Assembly: GCA_943737045.1 (NCBI GenBank)
Contig: CALSFV010000119.1
Coordinates: 1 to 64,000 of the forward strand
Direction of reading: 5' to 3'
Source of the DNA: Parapristionchus giblindavisi
Taxonomy: Eukaryota; Nematoda; Chromadorea; Rhabditida; Diplogasteridae
Length of the DNA: 64,000 nt
Part shown: in pieces, positions 23,451 to 36,040 of the stretch
Layout of the letters: the number at the start of each line of letters is the position of its first letter
Numbering within the stretch: the first letter of the stretch is position 1
The notes under the pieces: model-generated
Database searches by the model: none
Told to the model about the DNA's origin: nothing
Seen by the model: only the letters and a program-made list of their open reading frames with translations
Position numbers and translations under genes: made by a program

Positions 23451-24930
23451 CGCTTATACACCGATATGTAACTCCGCCCATTTCCGATTGACCACGTGTA
23501 CATAGTGATTCTGACTCCACCCATTTAACTTCGCGGGGTTGGACACCGATTGCAAACAAATCACCCAAAATCTTTATTCATTTAAAAAGTACAAGAGAGG
23601 TCTTCGAAGAAATATTCGTCACACTTTAAAGTTGCCCATCCACGTTTAGACGTCCGTCGAGTAGATTCACCATCCCGATGATGACACCCTCCCTCGAACG
23701 ACCTCATCGACGAAGCTGATGAAGAAGGTTCGCTAATATAATGACGAAGAAACAATGAATAAACCTGTAAAAGAGAATATCATAATATACACACTTTACA
23801 GTTCACTACATTCCACAAACTCTTTGGTCGAAGACAACGAGACCTTTGATCGTTGAACTTTGTCAGTTTCGAGAAGGCTTTCAGATACCCTATTCATGAG
23901 CGTTGGCAAACCTTGTCTACAGTCTACGAACGTTTAGTCGCTAAAGCATACCGAGGAAAGTAGGACAAGAATAAATCAATGATCTAAGAATGCAGATTGG
24001 TCTGGAAAATAATCAATGATGTTTATCAAATTCACTCTGGCAATGATTTTTTTCATGCACTCTGCTTTGATCAAATACTAGACACTAGTTCCACTTCATC
24101 TCTCCACAAATATCGATTGATCTTATCCATTTGTATGCATCGTCTAGTGCACCAAAGAGACTATCCATGTGATCTACTTTCTATAGGAATCAGACATATA
24201 AGATTAAGACTATCGATTGATATACCGTAACCCTTTCTGCGGTACCACATCAACATGCATACAAAATGGCCTTGCGAGTTACTCATTAGTAAACAGTGGA
24301 AAGAAATAGTGCATGCGGTTTGAGTGACAATTATGGTAAGGGAAAGAAGTACTATAGTAAGAATGAGAGATGTCTACGGTATTAGGGCTAATACATGATA
24401 CCCATGCAAAACACATGAACAATCTATCCACGAAGCCATGCCCAGCCGCACAAGGAGTAAACCCGATGAGCCTTAAATTTGCTCGGTACCGGGAGTACCC
24501 CACGAACGGACATTCCGGGCTACGGAACCGAAAGACGGAGGACTAACTAACTAACTAATTTCAGAAAGATCGATGCGACTATTGTGGGGTTGGATACGGT
24601 ACCTCGCTCATGGAATAGACGTATCCCCGCGTAGATGAAGGACGAAAACACATGAACGACGAATCCATAGGCGATACGCGAAGAGTGAAGGGCGAAGGGT
24701 GAAGAGGTGAGAGACATCTAGACGATCATCGAAGTTGTTCTTGTGTCGGTGAGAGATGGAGGCGGGCCGATGAGAAGAGAACAAGGGAGGTGAAGACGAG
24801 AAGGTGGAATGAGACGACAAATGATTATCAGAGCGCATTACCAAGGACCACGCCCACCCGCTCACGCGCTCGATGTTTACGTTTTTGAATGATTGAAAGG
24901 AATGATCTGCCCTGTTCCTAGAGTTATCGA

Positions 24931-24952
24931 ACTGAGTGCACGTGCACTCAGT
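24931..24952. repeat. 22-bp perfect palindrome at the palindrome centre
   Basis: Positions 24931-24952 equal their own reverse complement (half-site ACTGAGTGCAC). It lies at the inner edge of the left arm. The adjacent GTCAATCAAT and the ATTGATTGAC near 25018 extend the symmetry across the spacer. Confidence 0.85.
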
Positions 24953-25315
24953 CAATCAATACTCATTATTTCAGAGTAGATCGCTTGACTAGACTCCATC
25001 TTGTTCGATATCTCCATTGATTGACTGGGTCCACAGTTCAATAACTCTAGGAACAGGGCAGATCATTCCTTCCAATCCTTCAAGAAAGTAAACATCGAGC
25101 GCGTGAGCGGGTGGGCGTGGTCCTTGGTAATGCGCTCTGATAATCATTTGTCGTCTCAGTCCACCTTCCCGTCTTTACCTCCCTTGTTCTCTTCGCATCG
25201 GCCCGCCTCCATCTCTCACCGACAGAAGAACAACTTCGATGATCGTCTAGATGTCTCTCACCTCTTCACCCTTCACTCTTCGCGTATCGCCTATGGATTC
25301 GTCGTTCGTCTATTC

Positions 25316-25527
25316 AAAGATGGGTTGTCTTCATTAAGGTACCTTGTCCGTTTTTTTCATGGATATCATGTATTAGCCACCATACACCCCTACAGTAGAC
25401 TCAGTATATAAATCATTATTCCATTATAGTTTATCGTCTCATCCCACATGCCCGCCTTCTCTCATCGGCTGATCAACGAATTCGATGATCGTCTTGATGT
25501 TTCTCAACTTTTCGACGCTCACCTACA
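25316..25527 (+). repeat. 212-bp extra copy in the right arm
   Basis: Absent from the left arm. It repeats, in diverged form, the words that precede it (TCGATGATCGTCTTGATGT versus TCGATGATCGTCTAGATGT; CGTCTCATCCCACATGCCCG versus CGTCTCAGTCCACCTTCCCG). So the right arm carries a diverged tandem duplication that the left arm never had or has lost. Confidence 0.65.
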
Positions 25528-26744
25528 TGTGTTTTCGTCCTTCATCTACGCGGGGATACGTCTATTCCATGAGCGAGGTACCGTATCCAACCCCACAATA
25601 GTCGCATCGATCTTTCTGAAATTAGTTAGTTAGTTAGTCCTCCGTCTTTCGGTTCCGTAGCCCGGAATGTCCGTTCGTGGGGTACTCCCGGTACCGAGCA
25701 AATTTAAGGCTCATCGGGTTTACTCCTTGTGCGGCTGGGCATGGCTTCGTGGATAGATTGTTCATGTGTTTTGCATGGGTATCATGTATTAGCCCTAATA
25801 CCGTAGTACCTAATACCGTAGACATCTCTCATTCTTACTATAGTACTTCTTTCCCTTACCATAATTGTCACTCAAACCGCATGCACTATTTCTTTCCACT
25901 GTTTACTAATGAGTAACTCGCAAGGCCATTTTGTATGCATGTTGATGTGGTACCGCAGATAGGGTTACGGTATATCAATCGATAGTCTTAATCTTATATG
26001 TCTGATTCCTATAGAAAGTAGATCACATGGATAGTCTCTTTGGTGCACTAGACGATGCATACAAATGGATAAGATCAATCGATATTTGTGGAGAGATGAA
26101 GTGGAACTAGTGTCTAGTATTTGATCAAAGCAGAGTGCATGAAAAAAATCATTGCCAGAGTGAATTTGATAAACATCATTGATTATTTTCCAGACCAATC
26201 TGCATTCTTAGATCATTGATTTATTCTTGTCCTACTTTCCTCGGTATGCTTTAGCGACTAAACGTTCGTAGACTGTAGACAAGGTTTGCCAACGCTCATG
26301 AATAGGGTATCTGAAAGCCTTCTCGAAACTGACAAAGTTCAACAATCAAAGGTCTCGTTGTCTTCGACCAAAGAGTTTGTGGAATGTAGTGAACTGTAAA
26401 GTGTGTATATTATGATATTCTCTTTTACAGGTTTATTCATTGTTTCTTCGTCATTATATTAGCGAACCTTCTTCATCAGCTTCGTCGATGAGGTCGTCCG
26501 AGGGAGGGTGTCATCATAGGGATGGTGAATCTACTCGACGGACGTCTAAACGTGGATGGGCAACTTTAAAGTGTGACGAATATTTCTTCGAAGACCTCTC
26601 TTGTACTTTTTAAATGAATAAAGATTTTGGGTGATTTGTTTGCAATCGGTGTCCAACCCCGCGAAGTTAAATGGGTGGAGTCAGAATCACTATGTACACG
26701 TGGTCAATCGGAAATGGGCGGAGTTACATATCGGTGTATAAGCG

Positions 26745-26800
26745 ATACGTCAAATTATCTACATAAACTCTAGAGAGTTTATGTAGATAATTTGACGTAT
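26745..26800. repeat. 56-bp near-perfect palindrome (right arm)
   Basis: Mirror of 23395-23450 with AG instead of CT as the 2-bp spacer, as expected for an inverted copy. Confidence 0.85.
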
Positions 26801-28929
26801 CATATAATTGTTCGACTGGATATCACGCCGGACAATCAAATGGGTTGATTCATCGGCTGGAAAGTTTAATTAGAGAAACACTACATCTTTAACGTGTTCT
26901 TCCTCTCATCGATAAAGCTGATGAAGGATCGTTTCCATATTTCACTTGACGTGAACTGAATTTATTTCCAAAGTTACCATAAACATTTTTAAGTGTATCT
27001 TATCATAGCAGTGTTTTGTTCAGTGAGATTTAATCTTTATTCATGGAAGGCGGAAAAAAAACAATATTTTTAAACGGACGATTACTGCTGTATCCCAAAA
27101 CTACAACAAATGAGAGTACTGCAACGATAAAGTAAGTAAAGTGCTACCTTAGAGATACTATAAAAGAATACAAGTGGAAGTGTATTCTTCAGTATCCCTG
27201 ATGACATTTTTTCTTGATACAATCAAACCTACAGTCAAAATAGAATTGCAAAAATAGAATAAACAAAATGGAAAAATAAAATAGAAAATAGAATTGCAGT
27301 CAAAATAGAATAAATTTAATGATCTAAAAATAAAACTCACTGAAAAAACTGACCCTAATATTAGTAATTTTAAGTATACGGTCACGGAGATCTGATTGAG
27401 ACTGTAGTTGTAGAATAAATTTAATAAAGATATAGAATATTTTATTCTCAATTGGAATAAAATTAGCAATCGCAGCTCTATTAATTGTTAAATCATCCTG
27501 AGAAAGTATTAATTTGTCTTTTTATTTGTTATTTCTTAGCTACCTAAGTTGTGGCACCGTATTTTATGCAATTCATCACGACATAAATTGTTCACTATAT
27601 CTGAGTTATCCTTGTAACGCATACATTTAATATTATTTATTATTATTATTCTAATTTTTCGCAGGTAGTATAGTTGGCATTGTCATTGCAAATGTTTATT
27701 AAAATATCATTTATCAGATTATAAGAATTAGTTTGACCGTTCTACATAAATTGTTCACTATATCAACTAAATATATTTCTGGCCTCCAGAGATATTTTCT
27801 TTCGCAAATATTTCGACTTTTTCATGTGAAATCTGTGCCAATAAAATTGTTAGATCCATTTAGAATCTTTATTTTATCAAAATTAATATTTTGAAATTTT
27901 TAATGTTTTTGTTCAGTGAAGTTATCCCCGACCGCCACCCGTTCCAATAGTGGCGGTATATTGAATTCAGTGCGCGCGATGACTCTCTGCGTCTCTGCCC
28001 ATCGATCTTGTCTGATCATCTGGCTACTCTATCACTGATCTAGCACTGAAACGGAACCACTTCCTATCTTATAGTCAATACTATTGTCATTTCTGCAGAC
28101 ATTCAATTGTGCATGCGTGAAACTACTTTCTTAGTTCTTCATCGTCATTATTAAGTAGGGTTTGTCCATTGTTTGGAAAATTTTGGACAAATATCAAAGA
28201 TCAAAATACAAAGATCAAAGATCAAATTTTAGCAATAGAATAAAAACCTTTATGAACATCTCAAACATATTTAGGAACTTTGAAAATAAGAGATTTCATC
28301 AAAGGAGAAGCAGGGACGAGAGATATGAGAGAGAGAAAGCACAAGCTTTTAAAAGCGTGCGCGCTATGACCAAGATGACCTCAGCAGCACATTTGCTGCG
28401 GCTCTGAGAGGAATCTAAGCTAAACCAAAATATGGGAAATAAATATATGATACATTGCAAAGCTGTCTGCTGAGGAACCATAAATTTCGAAGTCCTCCCC
28501 ACTGAACAGTAGGGGTCTCAAAATCAGGACTTCCAAAAAAATTGTTGTCCATGCCCTGAGGGCGAATAAAGAGCTATGACTACCATATTATGTGGTCAAA
28601 CATAAATCCACTAGCATCATTTTCGCACCTAGAACGGGTCGTTAGCACATCTAAAAGCAGAGTTTTTAATTTTGGGGATCAAATTTGCAAACACGCTACA
28701 TCTTGAAATCAGAGTGAGAGCTATTCCGAAATTGCTGAATGTGCAACTCTAGTGGGTGTCTCCATTCTCATAATGTTTCAGAAGCTTTCAGAACTTTTCA
28801 CTAAAGAAATATAAATTTTCAAATAAAGTGCACGGTAGCGTCACCACTGCGCAACAGTAAACTAATTTAATTACACCAACACATCATGGTTGTATTTCTT
28901 CTATTTCTTCTATTTCTTTTATGTGTGCA

Positions 28930-29950
28930 AAAAAGGATAGCAATCGCTCTAACAAGCGGGAAATCGACTAATTAATGAATTTGCAACATGTCTATCCAAA
29001 ACCAGATTTTTACAAGGTCCGCCCTCATAATTGTGAACCTTCAAAGTTGGTTCTTGTAATGCTGTGTTCAGAACTTGGAAAATGCAAGAAAATGCGAAAA
29101 ATGCTGTTCAAAAGTTCAGGTGGAAAATGCTCGAAAATGCTCGATTTTGGATCGAAAAAAATGGTTTTATACACTTTAAAAGCATGCTGCTGAAATAAAG
29201 TATGCTGCTGAAATAAATATCGTATGATCCTTTTTTGAGCACTTTAAGCCGAAAATCAACGAAAATGCTGCGAAAAATCAACCTAGCGAGTCCATATTTA
29301 AAAATATCACTTATCATCAATAAAATGCGTCCATAACACTGTTTGCGACCAATAAACGTTAATATTAAACAAAAAAAAACATTAAAAATTGCTTAAAATC
29401 CTCGAAAATGAGCATTTTCAGAGCAACTTCTGAACAGCATTTTCCGCATTTTCGTGCATTTTCCAAGTTCTGAACACTGCATAAAAAAGTAACTTTTTCG
29501 ATCCATGAGGGTGAATGATGAGCTAACGCTACCAAACTTACAGGATCATCAGGAGTCACCAAGAGAATCAGTTTGCTGCTTTGGACTCCTTTAAAGCTCT
29601 TCTAGAAGCCGAGATATGATTTTACGACCGCGATATTGCAGCAAGTCTGCAGCCAATACCCGAATTCGCAGCAACCTGAAACTTTTTTTCTGGATAGGCC
29701 TTGTAGTTCTCTCAATGCTCACGAAGCTTGATGAGTACGAAAAAATCCCTGAAAGAATAATGAATTTTCGAAAAAGTGTTGTTCGGTTGCGTCATCAATA
29801 ACCGAAAAGGTCTGTGAGACTTTATAAGTGGATCGAATACGTACATACTGTGGGTACATCATGCACAAGTTTAAGCTTGATATCTCAACTCACGCCAAAA
29901 TGACAACAGACATAAAAAAAGTGGAATAAGACTTTCCGGTGCTGCTGTAT
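28930..29950 (-). mobile_element. Partial copy of the 9084 foldback family
   Basis: Similar on the minus strand to 9086-9665: words such as TCTGGATAGGCCTTGTAGTT, GAATAATGAATTTTCGAAAA and GTACATACTGTGGGTACATC are shared in the same order. About 420 bp of this span is a different MITE (29060-29481). It directly follows the outer end of the palindrome. A mirrored open frame at 29616-29801 is part of the repeat. Confidence 0.8.
29060..29481. mobile_element. TAA-flanked MITE (TGCTGTGTTCAGAAC ends)
   Basis: About 420 bp, largely palindromic, with many AAAATGC/GCATTTT words. The ends are TGCTGTGTTCAGAAC and the complement of TGCAGTGTTCAGAAC. TAA flanks both sides (29057-29059, 29482-29484). The related copy near 9545 has an uninterrupted CTTGTAAAAAAG (in this orientation), which proves the insertion. 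The 3-bp TWA target suggests PIF/Harbinger. A second member is at 51174-51639. Confidence 0.85.
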
Positions 29951-29974
29951 ACAGCTAAATATAATATGGAAGTT

Positions 29975-30055
29975 TACATCAATTTCGACCCCACATCACT
30001 GAAGGAGGGATTCGATCATAAGGCAAATAAACCCAGACAATCAGAAGCCCTTCGT
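29975..30055 (+). repeat. Segment shared with the cyclase B upstream region
   Basis: TTTCGACCCCACATCA and AATCAGAAGCCCTT occur here in the same order as TTCGACCCTACATCA and AATCAGAAGCCCTT at 11290-11347. The two stretches are alignable over about 75 bp. It is either a dispersed repeat or a duplicated upstream element. An open frame at 29939-30133 covers it, but nothing suggests a real protein. Confidence 0.55.
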
Positions 30056-30595
30056 TGTTGCAAACTCCTGATTGAAAGCACGCACTCATACATCTCCTAT
30101 ATCAGCTATTACAAGGGAGTGTGTGAAACTTAACTGAATATTGGTCACAACTTTGGACCGATTTTCTGGCTCGGCTATTGCACGCCAGGATTTTTGGACT
30201 TTACATTTGTTCTGACAATACATTCAGCTATACCTACGCAAAATTTCATCCAGTTTGAAAAATGCAAGCTGAGACTATTCCCTTGTTAGGTCGTTGTTAT
30301 TTTACCTCGATACTTTCAAGTGCTCACACTATTGTTGCATCATTTGCAAGTATACTATAGTAGGGTAAAAGGTAAAAGGAATGCATTATTCATCAACATA
30401 TAGTACATTAAACAATAGTACACATAATGCAAACAGTTTGAACACGTCACAGTTTTTATCTCGTGTATTCCCTTGGTCCTTATCATTAGTACATACTCTG
30501 TTCACTCTTGTCTCTAATCAATCAATACACTCTCGTATTCTATTGATAAGACCATGACAAGATAGTCTGAATCTTCTACAATAGTGTACAGTCAG

Positions 30596-33500
30596 ATGAG
30601 AAAATTCAACTATCCAGATTTTGTTGATTCACACTTCGGAAATGTTTTGTCTCAAGTAAGTTTCAAGTAAGACTTTTCAACTCAAATTTAAATTTATTTA
30701 CAAAACTTTTGTTGAAAGTTTACACAATGGGCACGATTTACTATGTTTACTGATCACGAGAATGTAGGGGCTAGAGAATGGTTTCTAAATGTATTCTTTT
30801 TTTTAATATAATTTAGTCATTGAAGGTTGAAGATTCGGGTAGAGTCGTAGTTGTTTCACTTCTATCCTCATTACTGACTATAGCTCCGGTTGGATATCAT
30901 ATGGTCGCATTCAATGTTCCAGAGAAAATAATCCAAGTAAGATCCATCTTATTTACTTGCACCGACATTTTTGTTTATTGGATATTCGCCCGAACAGAGA
31001 ATTCCAATTTCTTTTGCAATATTGAATATACATTAATTGTAATTTTGATTGTCCAAATAGTATCTATTACGTATTTCAGTCTCACATCAACAACAGTTTC
31101 ACCAATGTTTTCAATGCGCCGCTCACACAAAATGGAATGTCTATATTTTGGTGAGAACTCATTGTCATTTTGAATCGTCATTCAATACTTTGCACTTTAT
31201 AGTTGATCTTTATACTTTGTAATACTAATACCACTCCTTATTTATTCATATAATTATAAATGTTCCTCATTATCCTTATAACTATCAGTCTATATTTCTA
31301 TTATTGGTGCTCTATCATAGCAAAGCATCGATAAACTGTAATTATGGCATATTTCAGGTCCATAGTCATATCCTGTCAAGGACTAGGAGCTTTGATAGGT
31401 GAGTCATTCAGCCATTATCAATATGTATTATATTGTAGTTATGACACATTGTATAATAAAGGGCTTAAGCTGAACTATCCGTGTTGGCCACACTCTCTCG
31501 CTTCTTTTGTTTATAAGAAACTGTAGCAAGATGTTTTTAATTCACAGGAACATTCTCAGAAATTTTATTTATTTACTTATATTATTATCGATGACATGCG
31601 CGCGCACGCATGAGCGAGACAGTCCAATTATTGACATTCGTATTTATTTGTTTAATAACCATATTCAGGATGTGCATTCGTCGTTCCACTCTCATCACGA
31701 TTAGGAGCTAAACGAGTACTCACAGGTTCGAATGTTTCAAGAATACGAGAATGTCGTACCAATTTAAGGTGTCAACAATTGCTTGCTTTTTGGAGCTACA
31801 ATATGTTTCATAATCTCTTATCTCGCAAATCTCTCTCCATTATTGATTCTTGGTCGTCTATTCTCAGGAGCATATACAGGTAATACAATAGCAATTGTTG
31901 TCATTACAAAAATATTCGTTTCGGTATTGAACTGTTAAAAATGGTTTTTATAAAATTCCTCTATCGTATAGTGGAGAATTTCTGCTGCTCGTACCAAAAG
32001 CTAGCAAAAACAATAAAATTAATCGTAAACAAATCAGGAATTGGATGTGCGATCCTTCCATTGTTCGTTCAAGAAGTTGCTCCAAAACAGATCAAGGTAC
32101 CCTTAATCATTTCATTATTGATTCTTTGATTGATTCATTATCATTCAGGGATCATTATCATGTTTCATGCATATCGCTGTATGTCTTGGTTCATCAGCAT
32201 CAGCTGTCATATCACTTCCATTCATGTTGGGAGGAGAGAATACTTGGTGGATACACCTCACATTACCCGCATTATGCGGTAAGAACACACTGATCATTAT
32301 CGTTATAAACCAAGTTAGCTTTCAAATCACAACTCTATTTTGTCTATCAGATTCATGTTCTGAGAATTAAACTTGAACTTACAAGGGGATGGTCCCAACT
32401 TGTCCTGGCCATATGAGATGGCAATACCATGAATAGAATTTTTCGATGGTGATTGCGAATCTGCTTTCAAACGTTGCCTAATCGAGCTGAGCTTCGAGAA
32501 AATTGATATTGAATTTGGGCTAGTTGATTCGGAAATTTACATCTTGCTACCTTATCTACTAAAAAACACCAGTAATTGTGTTGATAGATGAGTTCATGAA
32601 CTCATTAGGATGGTTTGTGTAGGAAGTCACACGAATTTCCGAATCAACTAGCCGAATTTCAATATCGATAGCTCAGCTCGATTAGGCAACATTTGAAAGC
32701 GGATTCGTAATCAGCATCGAAAACTGATCCTAGTCATGCTATTGTCATCTGATTTGGCCGGGACAAGTTGGGACCGTCCCCTTGTTAGTCTAATCTCCAA
32801 TGATCTTATTTTGATAATAAATTCAAATTTCATTTATGATGTGCAGGTATCGCTAGTATGGTAGCAGGCGGAGTTATTCCTGATACTCCAAACTTTCTCA
32901 TTCAGAATGGAAAATATACAGCTGCATTAGATGCTATCCAGTTAGTCTAATCATTCTTCATTTGAAATTCATTTATCTTCCGATCTTTCAGATTCTACTA
33001 TGATATATCTCCAGTCGATGAAGATGAGGCGATACGACAATATTGGGATAGAGTTCCACAGGTGGGACAATATATTAGATTATATTACATAAATGGACAA
33101 ATCAATCTGTAATTAGAAGCTAATTAGAAACTCTTCGCTCTGAATTGGCTTTGCATACGAGTGCGTGCTGGTAGAGCGGAGACTGTAAAAATAACATAAA
33201 CCAATAAACAATCATTAATAATTGTTAGATGGCTAATCAACTTTCACTACTGGAAGCATTCAAGAGTCCACGTGTACGGTATGTAAATAGAATCGATATT
33301 CCTAGAGTTTTAACACGAAGTTTCATTAAGAACAGAGAACATTCCGTAAGAACATGACGCTTGTTTTGTACAAATCTTTCAAAATGATTTCAGCTCGCCT
33401 TTTGCCCTGTATCATTACCACGTTTAGTGATCGCTACCAAAAACAATTGTAACTACTGTCCCCAGTGGCAAGCTAAGCCATTTTTGAAAGATTTGCACCT

Positions 33501-36040
33501 GACCACACTATGTTCTTACAAAACAGCGCGTTAATCCTTTTTTCGCTCTGGAAGGTAGATAAGAGAGGTTTCTGAAATAAATATACTGTTGTGAGGGTTC
33601 GCTGAAAAGACATCTCTCGTGATAAATTAACTGTCAGCTATTGCAACACTCTTTCTCTTCCTCAAATCACTTCCTTTGTCTTTCTGTTAGTGTTGCCAAA
33701 GCGGAGAGTTTCAAATTGTCTCCGTGCACGTCTTATTACAATTGCATAAGTTATATTCATTCAGATGGGGAATAATCATTGGAATGATCATATCAGCCAC
33801 ACAAGTATTCTCTGGTAGTATGGTCACTATCTCATACTCAACCAGGTTACTTTATTAAATGAATAATTAAACAATTAAATCTAAATTTGAGCATGTTCAC
33901 ATCCGTTGATTTCTTAGCTTCTCTGGTTCCTTTCTTGCCTGCATTGGGATCTCTCGTATCCGTACTTCTTACTCTGCCATCTATTCAATTGGTATGGTTC
34001 ATTTATTTATTTACCTTATAAAAATGATATGGCTACCCATGAAAGACATTTAGACTTGGTTCTAGCAAGATTTTCATGTTTTGAAACAGTAGTCCGTAGC
34101 TTCATCTTTTGATCTTTGATCTTTTTTCTATCCAGGTTGAATCATCAGGTCGTCGCCCTTTATTACTAAATACACTGGCAATCTGTCTTTTATCAGATGT
34201 CCTCTTCCTCGTATTTTCGTTGTTATCAACCAATCCAGGTAAAAATACTATTATAATTGGATTGTTAAGCTTAAACATTGTTCTTTATTTTTTTCTCAGA
34301 TGATCAATGGGCATCGTGGATGTTTGGTCTTTCATTCCTTATCTACGGTATCGGATATAATCTCGGAGTTGGTCCATTAGCTTATTTTATTCCATCTGAA
34401 TTAGTTCCACCGGAGGCAGCAAGTGCTGCACTTGGTAAGAATCAACGTTAAATGGACTGATACATTAGTCTTCGTAATGAAATATTGTCTCCTTATTGGA
34501 GAATATCAAAATATTTTACGAAATGAAGAAACCTTTGAAATATGTTTCTTTAAGAACTTTCAAGTTCTTTTCATCGCACAGTATGCAATTCCTCCGATTT
34601 TAGGATCCGCGGTTGCTTTGAATTGGTTATGCACAACATTTACAACGTTGATATACTATCCCCTTCAATTGTGGATAGGTGGATGGAGTTATCTCATGTT
34701 TATAATACCGAGGTTTGGCTTTTTATGATTTTAGTTTAATGTGATTCACCTTACATTGTAATCCGCGTGACATTAAATAAGGTACTAATGAAAACAGCAT
34801 AAATGTTAGATAGAATTAACTTAAATATTTTAGCTTATAATAATGTATCATTACATTTATCATTTCTTTGTCATTCTAATTTCCGGAAATTTACCTCATT
34901 ATCAGTCTGTGCTTTCAAACACAGCGAATAGACAGACAAGAGGCACTATATACTAGAGAGACTTACAGACTCTACCTAATGTACCACTTCCCTACCCGAC
35001 CATTGTTTTGTAATATATCTGCATAAGTACACGAGCTCTTTTCGGTAGAGACATCAATGATAAAAAATGCAAATTTCAGTTCAATATCACTTCTTTTCCT
35101 ATGGCGTTTCATGCCGGAGACGAGATATCATTATGATGAATTAGATGGACTCGGAGCTGCCAGGTTTAGTTTTATTTGTATGTTTAGTTTAAAAGATGTT
35201 ACTACCTCTAAAACCATCTTTTGATTCAATCGTTTATGTTTTGAAAGCCTTGCAGGCGACAGAGATCATTACAATTGAGAGATATCGATCAAAGTCGTGA
35301 AAATCCTTTGGCATTAAAGAAGGGGAATCAGGAGATTTGGGGTGCGCTATTTACTAGTCCGAAAATGATGGCTACTGTAAATTTCGAAAAATGTCTTACG
35401 GCGATCGTCCATTCGATTCGTGATATTACAGTATACCTTTCCATTAAATAATTACCCATCGTTTTCGGACCAGTGTGATTTGTCGTTTAATTGCTTTTTC
35501 TCATTAATACAAATTTTGTTTCTGTTTTTTTAGTCATTAAAACAACTTTTCATAACGGAAACTCATGATTAAGACTTTGATAATCGAAAAGTATTCAGTA
35601 CCCGCAGAAATAAATGATGAGCGCAAATGAGCGCCTCTGCGCGCCGCAGTGTTACTCGTGTACAAAAGGAGATCGGGCTGTACTGTATAGTTATCCTTCA
35701 ATTCGCGCATTTTCCCGGTGCATCAATGAAGTTTTAGCCTGGATTATGGTATTCCAGGATATCTATAATTTTAAAGAAAATTGTTTTTATATTCAGCGAG
35801 ATTTGATCAATAGTTCTGCCCGGCCAGTCAATTAAAAACTCGAGGGTCTCCCTAACAGGAACTGCGAGAGATTGAGGGCGATAATGTATTGTCAACTTGG
35901 ACATTTTTAAAGTACTGTAGTTGCAGATATAAATATAATTATGTGAATTCAGGTCTCTGACTGAACTGGATCCTCTAGTTCCCTATGGAACATTCGAACG
36001 TGATCTTCTCAACAGTGAACTAGAAGAAGAAGTCCTATAA
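30596..36040 (+). CDS. SLC2-like facilitative sugar transporter (MFS)
   Basis: A 12-helix MFS protein of the glucose-transporter family, predicted about 560 aa. Exons: 30596-30655, 30817-30936, 31080-31150, 31358-31398, 31669-31725, 31769-31879, 32038-32096, 32149-32278, 32847-32940, 32992-33061, 33229-33278, 33765-33845, 33892-33991, 34136-34238, 34300-34434, 34604-34712, 35080-35163, 35256-35376 and probably 35953-36040. Family landmarks in order: VISCQGLGALIG (helix 2), SSRLGAKRVLT, LGRLFSGAYTG, PLFVQEVAPKQIKGSL, PDTPNFLI (usual PESPRFL), VESSGRRPLLL, FIPSELVPPEAASAALG and PETRYHYDEL. Several charged motif residues are altered, so the substrate is uncertain. All junctions agree in phase except the last: exon 35256-35376 ends in phase 0, while the terminal exon needs two bases. 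A hairpin insertion at 35350-35490 may hide the true donor. GAAGCC occurs 547 bp upstream. Confidence 0.88.
32381..32788. mobile_element. TTA-flanked MITE in a transporter intron
   Basis: About 408 bp with ends CAAGGGGATGGTCCCAACTT and the complement at the right (GGACCGTCCCCTTG). TTA lies on both sides. Inverted arms of about 180 bp share GATTCGTAATC, TTCGGAAATT and similar words. It has the same CAAGG-start, TNA-target style as the elements at 10754 and 37121; a decayed relative is at 55933-56127. Confidence 0.8.
33340..33530. repeat. Probable small foldback repeat in a transporter intron
   Basis: GTAAGAACAT near 33348 and CAAATCTTTCAAAA near 33375 recur in reverse complement near 33505 and 33485, inside the intron 33279-33764. 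The arms are diverged. Ends and target duplication are unclear. Confidence 0.45.
35350..35490. repeat. Hairpin at the transporter 3' exon
   Basis: ACTAGTCCGAAAATGATGG (35354-35372) is matched by the complement CCATCGTTTTCGGACCAGT near 35480. It overlaps the end of coding exon 35256-35376, so the exon boundary there is doubtful. The rest of the intron to 35952 is AT-rich, apart from an open frame at 35614-35835 without recognisable content. Confidence 0.5.

Larger units (their letters stand above)
18806..28905. repeat. 10-kb palindrome: long inverted repeat with a short spacer
   Basis: The left arm (about 18806-24930) and right arm (about 25037-28905) are inverted copies with near-identity by eye. 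Landmarks pair exactly: 19213 with 28502, 20246 with 27469, 23997 with 26198, 24279 with 25916. The spacer is about 105 bp. Length differences come from a 2.5-kb TTAA element in the left arm (20646-23156), a 212-bp segment in the right arm (about 25316-25527) and indels near 23330/26870. Mirrored open frames in the arms (for example 20246-20557) are AT-rich and low-complexity, and I do not recognise any gene. The outer ends fall in GAAATA-rich sequence with no clear target duplication. It could be a giant foldback element or an inverted segmental duplication; a misassembly must be excluded. Confidence 0.88.

Noticed and set aside
18806..28905. Maverick/Polinton or other large virus-like element
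   Set aside because: The arms are long inverted repeats, but I found no integrase, polymerase, ATPase or capsid-type coding region between or inside them.
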